DNA from: Variovorax sp. J22G73
GTDB taxonomy: Bacteria > Pseudomonadota > Gammaproteobacteria > Burkholderiales > Burkholderiaceae_C
NCBI RefSeq assembly: GCF_030317035.1
Contig: NZ_JASZYK010000001.1
Location: 186,001-250,000, forward strand
Length of the DNA stretch: 64,000 nt
Direction of reading: 5' to 3'
Shown here: positions 17,025 through 25,199 of the stretch, piece after piece
Numbering within the stretch: the stretch's first letter is position 1
Layout of the letters: each line of letters begins with the position of its first letter
Notes under the pieces: generated by a model
Database searches by the model: none
What the model saw: only the letters and a program-made list of their open reading frames with translations
Told to the model about the DNA's origin: nothing
Translations under genes and position numbers: made by a program

Positions 17025-17052
17025 ATTGTAGAATCGTGAGGTTTTGCGCCAA
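17025..17052. promoter_or_regulatory. Overlapping divergent promoters of yihA and cytochrome c4
   Basis: Minus strand: TTGGCG (plus 17047-17052), a 16-base spacer, then TACAAT (17025-17030), reading into yihA. Plus strand: TAGAAT (17029-17034), reading into the cytochrome gene at 17078 with only a weak -35 (TTTCGA near 17007). The two -10 boxes share bases 17029-17030, so polymerase can probably bind in only one direction at a time. Confidence 0.5.
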
Positions 17053-17077
17053 TAAATTCGAAGCGAAGCCCCCCGAT

Positions 17078-17755
17078 ATGAAGTTGTTTGCCAATATTCT
17101 GCTTGCAGCCCTCGTGGGTCTTGCAGCCAGCGCGAGTCTTGCAGCCGATGAACATGCGGCAGCGCCCAGTGCGGCAGCGGCGCCCGCGAAGCCCCCCAAG
17201 CCCGACCCGGCCAAGGGCGACACGGTGTTCAACGCAACGCCGGCCAACAGCCAGAGCTGCGCTTCATGCCACAACGCCGACGGCAACTCCGCCATTGCGG
17301 CCAACCCCAAGCTGGCGCAACAGCACCCCGAGTACATCCTCAAGCAGCTGGAAGACTTCAAGTCCGGCAAGCGCAAGAGCGCGATCATGAAGCCGCTGGC
17401 TTCGGCGCTGTCTGAAGAAGATATGCGCAACATCGCCTGGTTCGTGGGCTCGAAGAAGGTCAAGCCGGGCTTCTCGAAAGACAAGGACACCATCGCCATG
17501 GGCGAGAAGATCTACCGCGGCGGCATCGGCGACCGGCAGATCCCGGCCTGCGCCGGCTGCCACAGCCCCAACGGCGCCGGCATTCCCGCCCAGTACCCGC
17601 GCCTGGGTGGCCAGAACGCCGAGTACACCGTGGCCCAGCTCACTGCGTTTCGCGACAACGTGCGCCTGAACAGCGCCCCCATGACCGGCGTGGCCGCCAA
17701 GCTCAACGACCGCGAGATCAGGGCCGTGGCCGACTACATTGCCGGCCTGCGCTGA
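17078..17755 (+). CDS. Cytochrome c4-type di-heme c cytochrome
   Basis: A 225-residue periplasmic electron carrier. The ATG at 17078 begins a standard signal peptide (cleavage near LAA-DE, residue 23); the upstream open frame has no such feature. An Ala/Pro linker (27-42) precedes two cytochrome c domains with CXXCH motifs at Cys61-His65 (CASCH) and Cys158-His162 (CAGCH), and distal Met candidates in SAIMKPL and SAPMTGV. It probably donates electrons to a terminal oxidase. The System II heme attachment genes lie just downstream. A strong terminator at 17833 separates it from resB. Confidence 0.93.
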   Translation: MKLFANILLAALVGLAASASLAADEHAAAPSAAAAPAKPPKPDPAKGDTVFNATPANSQSCASCHNADGNSAIAANPKLAQQHPEYILKQLEDFKSGKRKSAIMKPLASALSEEDMRNIAWFVGSKKVKPGFSKDKDTIAMGEKIYRGGIGDRQIPACAGCHSPNGAGIPAQYPRLGGQNAEYTVAQLTAFRDNVRLNSAPMTGVAAKLNDREIRAVADYIAGLR

Positions 17756-17832
17756 TGAACACGCGTTGTCGGGTCCGTCAGGTCTGATGCGCGTGAAGCG
17801 CTTGAACTAACCGCCGATAACAACACCCCAAC

Positions 17833-17878
17833 AAAGGGCGGGCCGATCCAGCAGGATGGCCCGCCCTTTTGTTTTTCC
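17833..17878 (+). terminator. Rho-independent terminator of the cytochrome c4 gene
   Basis: A perfect 12-bp stem AAAGGGCGGGCC (17833-17844)/GGCCCGCCCTTT (17858-17869). The apical region can form a further ATCC/GGAT stem with loop AGCA. A run TTTTGTTTTTCC follows. resB starts 30 bases later, so its promoter must lie inside or just after this structure, or some read-through occurs. Confidence 0.9.
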
Positions 17879-17908
17879 TTCTCTTTCTTTCCTCATTTCT
17901 CTCGCCCG

Positions 17909-20083
17909 ATGTCCGTCTCCACACATGGCCTTCGCGTTCATCGCGGCCCGCAGGTGCTTCGCGCGGCGGTGGAGCTGTTTTCGTCGATGCGCTTCGCGAT
18001 CGCGCTGCTCACCGTCATCTGCATCGCGTCGATCATCGGCACCGTGCTCAAGCAGCACGAGCCCATCAACAACTACATCAACCAGTTCGGGCCGTTCTGG
18101 GCCGAGCTGTTTCGCGCGGCCAGGCTCGACGCGGTCTACAGCGCCTGGTGGTTCCTGCTGATCCTGCTGTTCCTGGTGATCAGCACCTCGCTGTGCATCG
18201 CGCGCAACACTCCGCGCATCCTCGTCGACCTGAAGACCTTCAAGGAAGACATTCGCGCGCAGAGCCTGAAGGCCTTCGGCCAGCGCGCTGAAAACCGCCT
18301 GGGCGAAACGCCCGAGGCCGCGGCCAACCGCATCGGCCAGCTGCTGGTGAGCGGCGGCTGGAAGGTCAAGCTGCAGCAGCGCGAAGCCACCGGCGGCAGC
18401 CGCTCGACGGCCGCGGGCTGGATGGTCGCGGCGCGCGCGGGCGGCGCGCACAAGCTGGGCTACATCGCGGCGCACAGCGCCATCGTGCTGGTGTGCATCG
18501 GCGGCCTGCTCGACGGCGACCTCATGGTGCGCGCGCAGACCTGGTTCAACGGCAAGAGCGTGTTCACCGGCGGCGGCATGATCGCCGACGTGCCGCCGCA
18601 GTACCGGCTGTCCGCCAGCAACCCGACCTTCCGCGGCAACATCCTCGTGCCCGAGGGCGGGCAGGGCAGCGTGGCCATCCTGAACCAGGCCGACGGCGTG
18701 CTGCTGCAGGAGCTGCCGTTCTCCATCGAGCTGAAGAAGTTCATCGTCGACTACTACTCCACCGGCATGCCCAAGCTGTTCGCCAGCGAGGTGGTGCTGC
18801 ACGACCGCGAGACCGGCGAGTCGGTGCCCGCGCGCATCGAGGTGAACCACCCGGCCAGCTACAAGGGCGTGGAGATCTACCAGTCGAGCTTCGACGACGG
18901 CGGCTCCAAGGTGAAGCTCAAGGCGGTGCCGATGGCGGCCGCGGCCAAGCCCTTCGAGGTGGAAGGCGTCATCGGCGGCCCGAGCACCGAGATCACTAAC
19001 GGCAAGGACAAGCTCACGCTCGAGTACGCCGCGCTGCGGGTGATCAACGTCGAGAACTTCGCCGATGCCGGCGCCCTTACGAGCGGTGCCGACGTGCGCA
19101 AGGTCGACCTGCGCCACGACATCGAGTCGCGCCTGGGCGCGGCCAACAAGGTCAACAAGCCGAAGGTGCTGCGCAACATCGGGCCGAGCATCGGCTACAA
19201 GCTGCGCGACGCCTCCGGCCAGGCGCGCGAGTACCAGAACTACATGGTGCCGGTGGACACCGGCGACGGCCAGCCCGTGTTCCTGCTGGGCATGCGCGAG
19301 AAGCCCGAGGACCCGTTCCGCTACCTGCGCGTGCCGGCCGACGACCAGGGCTCCATGGACGGCTTCGTGCGCATGCGCACCGCGCTGGGCGACGCCGACA
19401 CCCGCGCGCGCGCCATCGAACGCTACATCGCCAAGGCGAGCGATCCGCAGCGCCCCGAGATGGCCGGGCAGCTGCGCGTGTCGGCCACGCGCGCGCTGGC
19501 GCTGTTCGCGGGCAGCGAGCGTGCCAAGGCCGACGCCACCACCGTGGGCGGCTGGCAGGCGATTGCCGAGTTCATGGAGGTCAACGTGCCCGAGGCCGAG
19601 CGCGAGCGCGCCGGCGGCGTGCTGGTGCGCATATTGAACGACGTGCTGTTCGAGGTGCTCAACCTCAGCCGCGAAGGCGCCGGCCTGGCCGCGCTGCCCA
19701 ACGACGAGAAGTCGCAGGCCTACCTGACGCAGGCCGTGCTTGCCATCAGCGACGCGCACTTCTATCCGGCCCCGGTCGCGATGATGATGACCGACTTCAC
19801 CCAGGTGCAGGCCAGCGTGTTCCAGGTGGCGCGCGCGCCCGGCAAGAATGTGGTGTATCTGGGCTGCCTGTTGCTGATCGTCGGTATTTTTGCCATGCTG
19901 TACGTTCGCGAGCGCCGCCTGTGGGTGTGGCTCACGCCCGACGGCACGAGCCCCGCAGACGCGCACACGGCCGCCACGATGGCCTTTTCGGTCAATCGCA
20001 AGACCATCGACAGCGACCGCGAATTCGAGCATCTCAAGCACAAGCTGCTCGCAATGGACAAAGAACCAACGGCGACACCATGA
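17909..20083 (+). CDS. resB: Cytochrome c biogenesis protein ResB (Ccs1)
   Basis: A 724-residue membrane subunit of the System II cytochrome c synthetase. With CcsA it exports heme and ligates it to apocytochrome CXXCH motifs. Helices lie near residues 30-50, 75-95 and 180-200, then a very large periplasmic domain (about 205-640), and a last helix (NVVYLGCLLLIVGIFAMLYV) before a cytoplasmic tail. The N-terminal SSMRFAIALLTVICIASIIGT block is characteristic. It is longer than the ~450-residue plant/Gram-positive Ccs1, as is common in betaproteobacteria. The stop overlaps the CcsA start by 4 bases. Confidence 0.92.
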   Translation: MSVSTHGLRVHRGPQVLRAAVELFSSMRFAIALLTVICIASIIGTVLKQHEPINNYINQFGPFWAELFRAARLDAVYSAWWFLLILLFLVISTSLCIARNTPRILVDLKTFKEDIRAQSLKAFGQRAENRLGETPEAAANRIGQLLVSGGWKVKLQQREATGGSRSTAAGWMVAARAGGAHKLGYIAAHSAIVLVCIGGLLDGDLMVRAQTWFNGKSVFTGGGMIADVPPQYRLSASNPTFRGNILVPEGGQGSVAILNQADGVLLQELPFSIELKKFIVDYYSTGMPKLFASEVVLHDRETGESVPARIEVNHPASYKGVEIYQSSFDDGGSKVKLKAVPMAAAAKPFEVEGVIGGPSTEITNGKDKLTLEYAALRVINVENFADAGALTSGADVRKVDLRHDIESRLGAANKVNKPKVLRNIGPSIGYKLRDASGQAREYQNYMVPVDTGDGQPVFLLGMREKPEDPFRYLRVPADDQGSMDGFVRMRTALGDADTRARAIERYIAKASDPQRPEMAGQLRVSATRALALFAGSERAKADATTVGGWQAIAEFMEVNVPEAERERAGGVLVRILNDVLFEVLNLSREGAGLAALPNDEKSQAYLTQAVLAISDAHFYPAPVAMMMTDFTQVQASVFQVARAPGKNVVYLGCLLLIVGIFAMLYVRERRLWVWLTPDGTSPADAHTAATMAFSVNRKTIDSDREFEHLKHKLLAMDKEPTATP

Positions 20084-21396
20084 ACACCACGACCCTCACG
20101 CTCAATGAAAGCTGGCTCTCGCGCCGCAACCTGTTCGACTGGGTGTTCGCGGCGCTGGTGCTGGCCGGCGGCCTGTTCGCGTTCACGCGCTACGCGGGAT
20201 CGATGGACTACTACGAGAAGCCGATCCTCGCCGCCGCGGTGATCGCCATGATCTCCATCGGCTGGTTCTGGCGGCCGTTGCGCGTGCTGGCCTTGGTGGT
20301 CGCGGCCGCCTCGCTGCTGGCCATCAGCTCGTACCAGGGCGACCTGGCGCGCGCCGACACGGTGTTCTGGCTGAAGTACGTCCTGTCGAGCCAGTCGGCC
20401 ATCCTGTGGATGAGCGTGCTGTTCTTCATGAGCACGATCTTCTACTGGCTCGGCTTCTTCGGCGGCAAGCAGGCCGACACCTTCGACGCCATCGGCTCGC
20501 GCCTGGCCTGGGCCGCGGTGACCATGGCGCTCATCGGCACCATGGTGCGCTGGTACGAAAGCCACCAGCTCGGCCCGGACATCGGCCACATCCCGGTGAG
20601 CAACCTGTACGAGGTGTTCGTGCTGTTCTGCTGGCTCACGGCAGCGTTCTACCTGTACTTCGAAGAGCGCTACAACACGCGCGCGCTCGGTGCCTTCGTG
20701 ATGTTGGTGGTGAGCGCGGCGGTGGGCTTTCTGCTCTGGTACACGATCGTGCGCGAGGCGCATGAAATCCAGCCGCTGGTGCCTGCGCTGCAGAGCTGGT
20801 GGATGAAGCTGCACGTGCCCGCCAACTTCATCGGCTACGGCACCTTCTCGCTCGCTGCCATGGTGGCCTTCGCCTACCTCATCAAGGAGCAGGCCGAGGA
20901 AAAGCGCTGGTACAAGCTCACGCCGATCTGGCTGCTGGGCGTGGCGCTGTGCTTCGTGCCGGTGGCCTTCCGCCAGCGCGTGCAGGAGGCCGGCGGCAGC
21001 TACTGGGTGGTGTACGCCGGCATCTCGGCGCTGATCGCGGCCGGCATCCTGCTGGGGCGCAAGCGCATCGCGGCGCGGCTGCCGGCCAACGAGGTGCTGG
21101 ACGACGTGATGTACAAGTCGATCACCGTCGGCTTCGCCTTCTTCACCATCGCTACCGTGCTGGGCGCGCTGTGGGCGGCCGACGCCTGGGGCGGCTACTG
21201 GAGCTGGGACCCGAAGGAAACCTGGGCGCTGATCGTCTGGCTCAACTACGCGGCCTGGCTGCACATGCGGCTCGTGAAGGGCCTGCGCGGCACCGTGGCG
21301 GCCTGGTGGGCGCTGGGCGGGCTGGCGGTCACGACCTTCGCCTTTCTCGGCGTGAACATGTTCCTGAGTGGATTGCACAGCTACGGCACGCTGTAG
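20080..21396 (+). CDS. ccsA: Cytochrome c biogenesis protein CcsA (ResC)
   Basis: A 438-residue polytopic heme-handling protein and the partner of ResB. The ATG at 20080 overlaps the resB stop (ATGA), fixing the start. About eight to ten helices are predicted. The hallmark WWD heme-binding segment is at about residues 370-384 (WGGYWSWDPKETWAL), preceded by the P-loop-free CcmC/CcsA signature and flanked by conserved His candidates (KLHVP, LHSYGTL). Together with ResB and the upstream c4 cytochrome this forms a cytochrome c maturation block. Confidence 0.94.
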   Translation: MNTTTLTLNESWLSRRNLFDWVFAALVLAGGLFAFTRYAGSMDYYEKPILAAAVIAMISIGWFWRPLRVLALVVAAASLLAISSYQGDLARADTVFWLKYVLSSQSAILWMSVLFFMSTIFYWLGFFGGKQADTFDAIGSRLAWAAVTMALIGTMVRWYESHQLGPDIGHIPVSNLYEVFVLFCWLTAAFYLYFEERYNTRALGAFVMLVVSAAVGFLLWYTIVREAHEIQPLVPALQSWWMKLHVPANFIGYGTFSLAAMVAFAYLIKEQAEEKRWYKLTPIWLLGVALCFVPVAFRQRVQEAGGSYWVVYAGISALIAAGILLGRKRIAARLPANEVLDDVMYKSITVGFAFFTIATVLGALWAADAWGGYWSWDPKETWALIVWLNYAAWLHMRLVKGLRGTVAAWWALGGLAVTTFAFLGVNMFLSGLHSYGTL

Positions 21397-21432
21397 CCAC
21401 AAGCTCGCGGGCTTTCGCGAAGAATTGAAACC

Positions 21433-21451
21433 ACGCGCCGCGATGGCGCGT
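21433..21451 (+). other. Hairpin between ccsA and msrP
   Basis: A perfect 7-bp stem ACGCGCC (21433-21439)/GGCGCGT (21445-21451) with loop GCGAT, in the 116-base gap. No U tract follows, so it is either a weak terminator or an RNA stability element. It may separate the ResB-CcsA unit from msrPQ. Confidence 0.35.
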
Positions 21452-21512
21452 AACCAAACCAGGGCACGTCACGAACTACCCTGAGTACAACGATTCACGC
21501 GAAAGGCCTGTC

Positions 21513-22535
<1,023 letters not shown>

Positions 22536-22563
22536 GCACGCGCGCCGCGCACTCGCCGCTCCC

Positions 22564-23226
22564 ATGAACAAGCTGCTCATGCACCCGGCCAGCAAGCCGG
22601 TGGTGTTCCTGCTGTGCCTGCTGCCGTTCGCGTGGCTCGCCTACGGCGCGTTCACCGACGGGCTCGGCGCCAACCCGGCCGAGTACCTGATTCGCGCCAC
22701 CGGCGACTGGACGCTGCGCTTCATCTGCATCGTGCTGGCAGTGACGCCGCTGCGGGTCATGACGAAGTGGAACGCGCTCGCGCGCTACCGCCGCATGCTG
22801 GGCCTGTTCGCGTACTTCTACGTGGTGGTACACCTGCTGTGCTACAGCTGGTTCGACATGGGCTTCGAGTGGGGCGACATCGCGAAGGACATCGCGAAGC
22901 GGCCGTTCATCCTCGTGGGGTTCTCGGCCTTCGTGCTGCTCACGCCGCTGGCGGCCACGTCGTTCAACCGCGCGATCAAGGCGATGGGCGCCAGGCGTTG
23001 GCAGATGCTGCACAAGCTCGTCTACGTGATCGCGGGGCTCGGGCTGCTGCACTTCTTCTGGATGCGCGCGGGCAAGAACAACTTCGCCGAGGTGTTCATC
23101 TACGTCGCGATCATCGGGGTGCTGCTGGCGTGGCGCGTGTGGAACTTCGCGAGCAAGCGCAACAAGGCCAGGCAGCCTGCAGCGGGTGTGACGCGCGGCG
23201 GCGAGAAGCCGCTGCGCACCCGCTGA
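22564..23226 (+). CDS. msrQ: Heme-binding membrane subunit of the MsrPQ system
   Basis: A 220-residue integral membrane b-type cytochrome (formerly YedZ) that passes electrons from the respiratory chain or flavin reductase to MsrP. Six predicted helices; conserved His residues for heme occur in the helix around YFYVVVHLLCYSWFD and in MLHKLVYVIAGLGLLHFFW. The ferric-reductase-like domain is complete. It is convergent with lysA, and only 27 bases without any recognisable signal separate their stops. Confidence 0.94.
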   Translation: MNKLLMHPASKPVVFLLCLLPFAWLAYGAFTDGLGANPAEYLIRATGDWTLRFICIVLAVTPLRVMTKWNALARYRRMLGLFAYFYVVVHLLCYSWFDMGFEWGDIAKDIAKRPFILVGFSAFVLLTPLAATSFNRAIKAMGARRWQMLHKLVYVIAGLGLLHFFWMRAGKNNFAEVFIYVAIIGVLLAWRVWNFASKRNKARQPAAGVTRGGEKPLRTR

Positions 23227-23253
23227 CCTTGCTTCAGGGTATTGGGACGGCGC

Positions 23254-24540
23254 TCAGCCGTCGATCTCTGCGCGCAGCTGGTCTTCCATCGTCTCGCGAC
23301 GGCGGATCAGCTTGGCAGTGGCACCGCTCACCAGCACCTCGGCGGCACGGCCGCGCGTGTTGTAGTTGCTGGACATGCTCATGCAGTACGCGCCGGCCGA
23401 CAGCACGGCCAGCATGTCGCCGGCCACCACGTTGAGCGCGCGGTCGCGTCCGATCCAGTCGCCGCTTTCGCAGACCGGGCCCACCACGTCGTAGGTCGGG
23501 GCGTCTCCGGCGCGCGTGCGCAGCGACACGATGCGCTGGAAGGCCTGGTACATGGCCGGGCGCGGCAGGTCGTTCATGGCCGCGTCGACGATGCAGAAAT
23601 TCTTGTCTTCGCCGGGCTTGGTGTACAGCACCTCGGTCACGCACACGCCGGCATTGCCCACCAGCGAGCGGCCAGGCTCGATCACCAGCTTGCGCTGGCC
23701 GAAGCCGCGCGCGTCGAGCTTGGCGAGCAGCTGCTGCCAGAGGTCGTCTGCTTTGGGCGGCACTTCGCCGTTGTAGTCGATGCCCAGGCCGCCGCCGAAG
23801 TCCAGGTGATGAATGGGCACGCCGGCCGCCTCGATGGCCTCCACCAGGTCCAGCACGCGGTCGCAGGCGTCGAGGTAGGGCGAGGCTTCGGTGATCTGCG
23901 AGCCGATGTGGCAGTCGATGCCCACCACTTCCAGCCCGGGCAACTTCGCGGCGTGGCGATAGGCCTCGACCGCGCGGTCGTGCGCGATGCCGAACTTGTT
24001 GCCCTTCAGGCCCGTGGAGATGTACGGGTGCGTCTTCGGGTCGACGTTCGGATTGATGCGGATGCTGATCGGGGCGCGGCCGCCTTCGGCCAGCGCCACT
24101 TCGTTGAGCACGTCGAGCTCGGCTTCGCTTTCCACGTTGAAGCAGGCGATGCCGGCAGCGAGGGCCTGGCGCATTTCGGCGCGGGTCTTGCCGACGCCCG
24201 AGAAGATGATCTTCTTCGGGTCGGCGCCCACGGCCAGCACGCGCGACAGCTCACCGCCTGAGACGATGTCGAAGCCGCAGCCGGCTTCCGCAAACACCCG
24301 CAGCACGCCGAGCGACGAATTGGCTTTCATCGCGTAGCAGATGAGCGCGTCGCGGCCTTCGAAGCCGCGCTGGTAGGCGGCGAGGGCGTCGAGCATCCAT
24401 TGCTTCGAGTACACGAACAGGGGGGTGCCATGCTCGCGGGCCAGCGCCTCGAGCGCGACGCCTTCGACGTGCAGGGCGCCGTCGCGTTGGGCGATGTGCG
24501 GCTGGCCGGGGAGGGGGGAGGAAGCTGAAGCGGCTGTCAC
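23254..24540 (-). CDS. lysA: Diaminopimelate decarboxylase
   Basis: A 428-residue PLP enzyme catalysing the last step of lysine biosynthesis, meso-diaminopimelate to lysine plus CO2. PLP-binding Lys72 lies in CYAMKANSS. Other fold-III motifs are GCGFDIVSGGEL, HCHIGSQI-like (DCHIGSQI), GGGLGIDY and EPGRSLVG, with the active-site Cys from the partner subunit in GPVCESGD. The ATG (24540) overlaps the lptM stop by 4 bases, so lptM and lysA form a coupled operon. Confidence 0.96.
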   Translation of the reverse strand: MTAASASSPLPGQPHIAQRDGALHVEGVALEALAREHGTPLFVYSKQWMLDALAAYQRGFEGRDALICYAMKANSSLGVLRVFAEAGCGFDIVSGGELSRVLAVGADPKKIIFSGVGKTRAEMRQALAAGIACFNVESEAELDVLNEVALAEGGRAPISIRINPNVDPKTHPYISTGLKGNKFGIAHDRAVEAYRHAAKLPGLEVVGIDCHIGSQITEASPYLDACDRVLDLVEAIEAAGVPIHHLDFGGGLGIDYNGEVPPKADDLWQQLLAKLDARGFGQRKLVIEPGRSLVGNAGVCVTEVLYTKPGEDKNFCIVDAAMNDLPRPAMYQAFQRIVSLRTRAGDAPTYDVVGPVCESGDWIGRDRALNVVAGDMLAVLSAGAYCMSMSSNYNTRGRAAEVLVSGATAKLIRRRETMEDQLRAEIDG

Positions 24541-24836
24541 TTGCGCGGTTCCGTGGTGGTGCCGGCGGGGGCGCTGGCAGCTGAGGCCGGTGCGCTGGCC
24601 GCAGCAGCAGGTGCGGGGGCTGCCTCGCTGGACGAAGAGGGAGAGGAAGAGGGTCTCAGGCTGTCGGGGGTGATCAGCTGCGGCAAGGTGGCGCGTCCGG
24701 CGGCAGCGGGGTCGGTCGGCAGGTACAGCGGACCACGCTGTCCACAGGCGACCAGCCCGGCGGCGCCTGCGACGAGGCAGACCATGAGCGCAGCGCGGGG
24801 GCGGGTGCTCACTAGAATTTGGCGAACATTCAACAT
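24537..24836 (-). CDS. lptM: LPS translocon maturation chaperone LptM (YifL-type small lipoprotein)
   Basis: A 99-residue lipoprotein with lipobox LVAC (Cys31) immediately followed by the family hallmark [10 protein letters not shown], which mimics the region by which LptM helps LptD oxidation and assembly in the outer membrane. The tail is Ser/Ala/Pro-rich. The start is uncertain: the ATG at 24836 gives a long n-region, while a GTG at 24812 or the ATG at 24785 would give a more usual signal peptide. The first lies only 12 bases from the divergent cyaY start. The gene order cyaY-lptM-lysA resembles the cyaY-lptM-dapF arrangement of enterobacteria. Confidence 0.85.
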   Translation of the reverse strand: MLNVRQILVSTRPRAALMVCLVAGAAGLVACGQRGPLYLPTDPAAAGRATLPQLITPDSLRPSSSPSSSSEAAPAPAAAASAPASAASAPAGTTTEPRK

Positions 24837-24848
24837 AGCGAAATTGTA
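24813..24848. promoter_or_regulatory. Crossing divergent -10 elements between lptM and cyaY
   Basis: TAGAAT (24813-24818, plus strand) could start the cyaY transcript near 24825. TACAAT on the minus strand (plus 24843-24848), with TTCATG as a weak -35 (24866-24871), could start lptM near 24836. The predicted transcripts would overlap by about ten bases, and lptM would have almost no leader if it begins at 24836. Based on motif matches alone. Confidence 0.35.
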
Positions 24849-25181
24849 ATGACCGACATTGAGTACATGAACCGCGCCGAAGCAGCGCTCTCTGCCATCG
24901 AGCAGGGTTGCGACCGCATCAACGACGCGAGCGACGCCGACCTCGACAACCAGCGGGTGGGCGGGATGATCACGATTTCATTCCAGAACGGCAGCCAGCT
25001 GATCGTGAACCTGCAGAAGCCCCTGCAGGAAATCTGGCTCGCCGCGCGCTCCGGCGGCTACCACTACCGCCACGACGGCAAGGCCTGGGTGGACACCAAG
25101 ACCGGCGAGGAATTCTTCGGCAACCTGTCGCGCGAAGCGACCCTGCAGGCAGGCCAGCCGCTGGTGTTCGCGGCCGCCTGA
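24849..25181 (+). CDS. cyaY: Iron-sulfur cluster assembly regulator CyaY (bacterial frataxin)
   Basis: A 110-residue cytoplasmic protein that binds iron and tunes IscS-dependent Fe-S assembly. The ATG at 24849 ([14 protein letters not shown]) gives the family's usual N-terminus; an in-frame ATG at 24819 would add ten residues. The acidic first helix (D/E at 3, 5, 11, 18, 22) and the beta-sheet signature [21 protein letters not shown]...[12 protein letters not shown] are conserved. It is divergent from lptM and converges with the PBP1A gene 18 bases downstream. Confidence 0.95.
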   Translation: MTDIEYMNRAEAALSAIEQGCDRINDASDADLDNQRVGGMITISFQNGSQLIVNLQKPLQEIWLAARSGGYHYRHDGKAWVDTKTGEEFFGNLSREATLQAGQPLVFAAA

Positions 25182-25199
25182 TTCACTGATTCACCCGCG

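Noticed and set aside
24541..24660. GC-rich simple repeats in the lptM tail considered as a CRISPR or repeat array
   Set aside because: They are Ala/Pro/Ser codon repeats in a low-complexity protein tail, without spacers or regular unit length.
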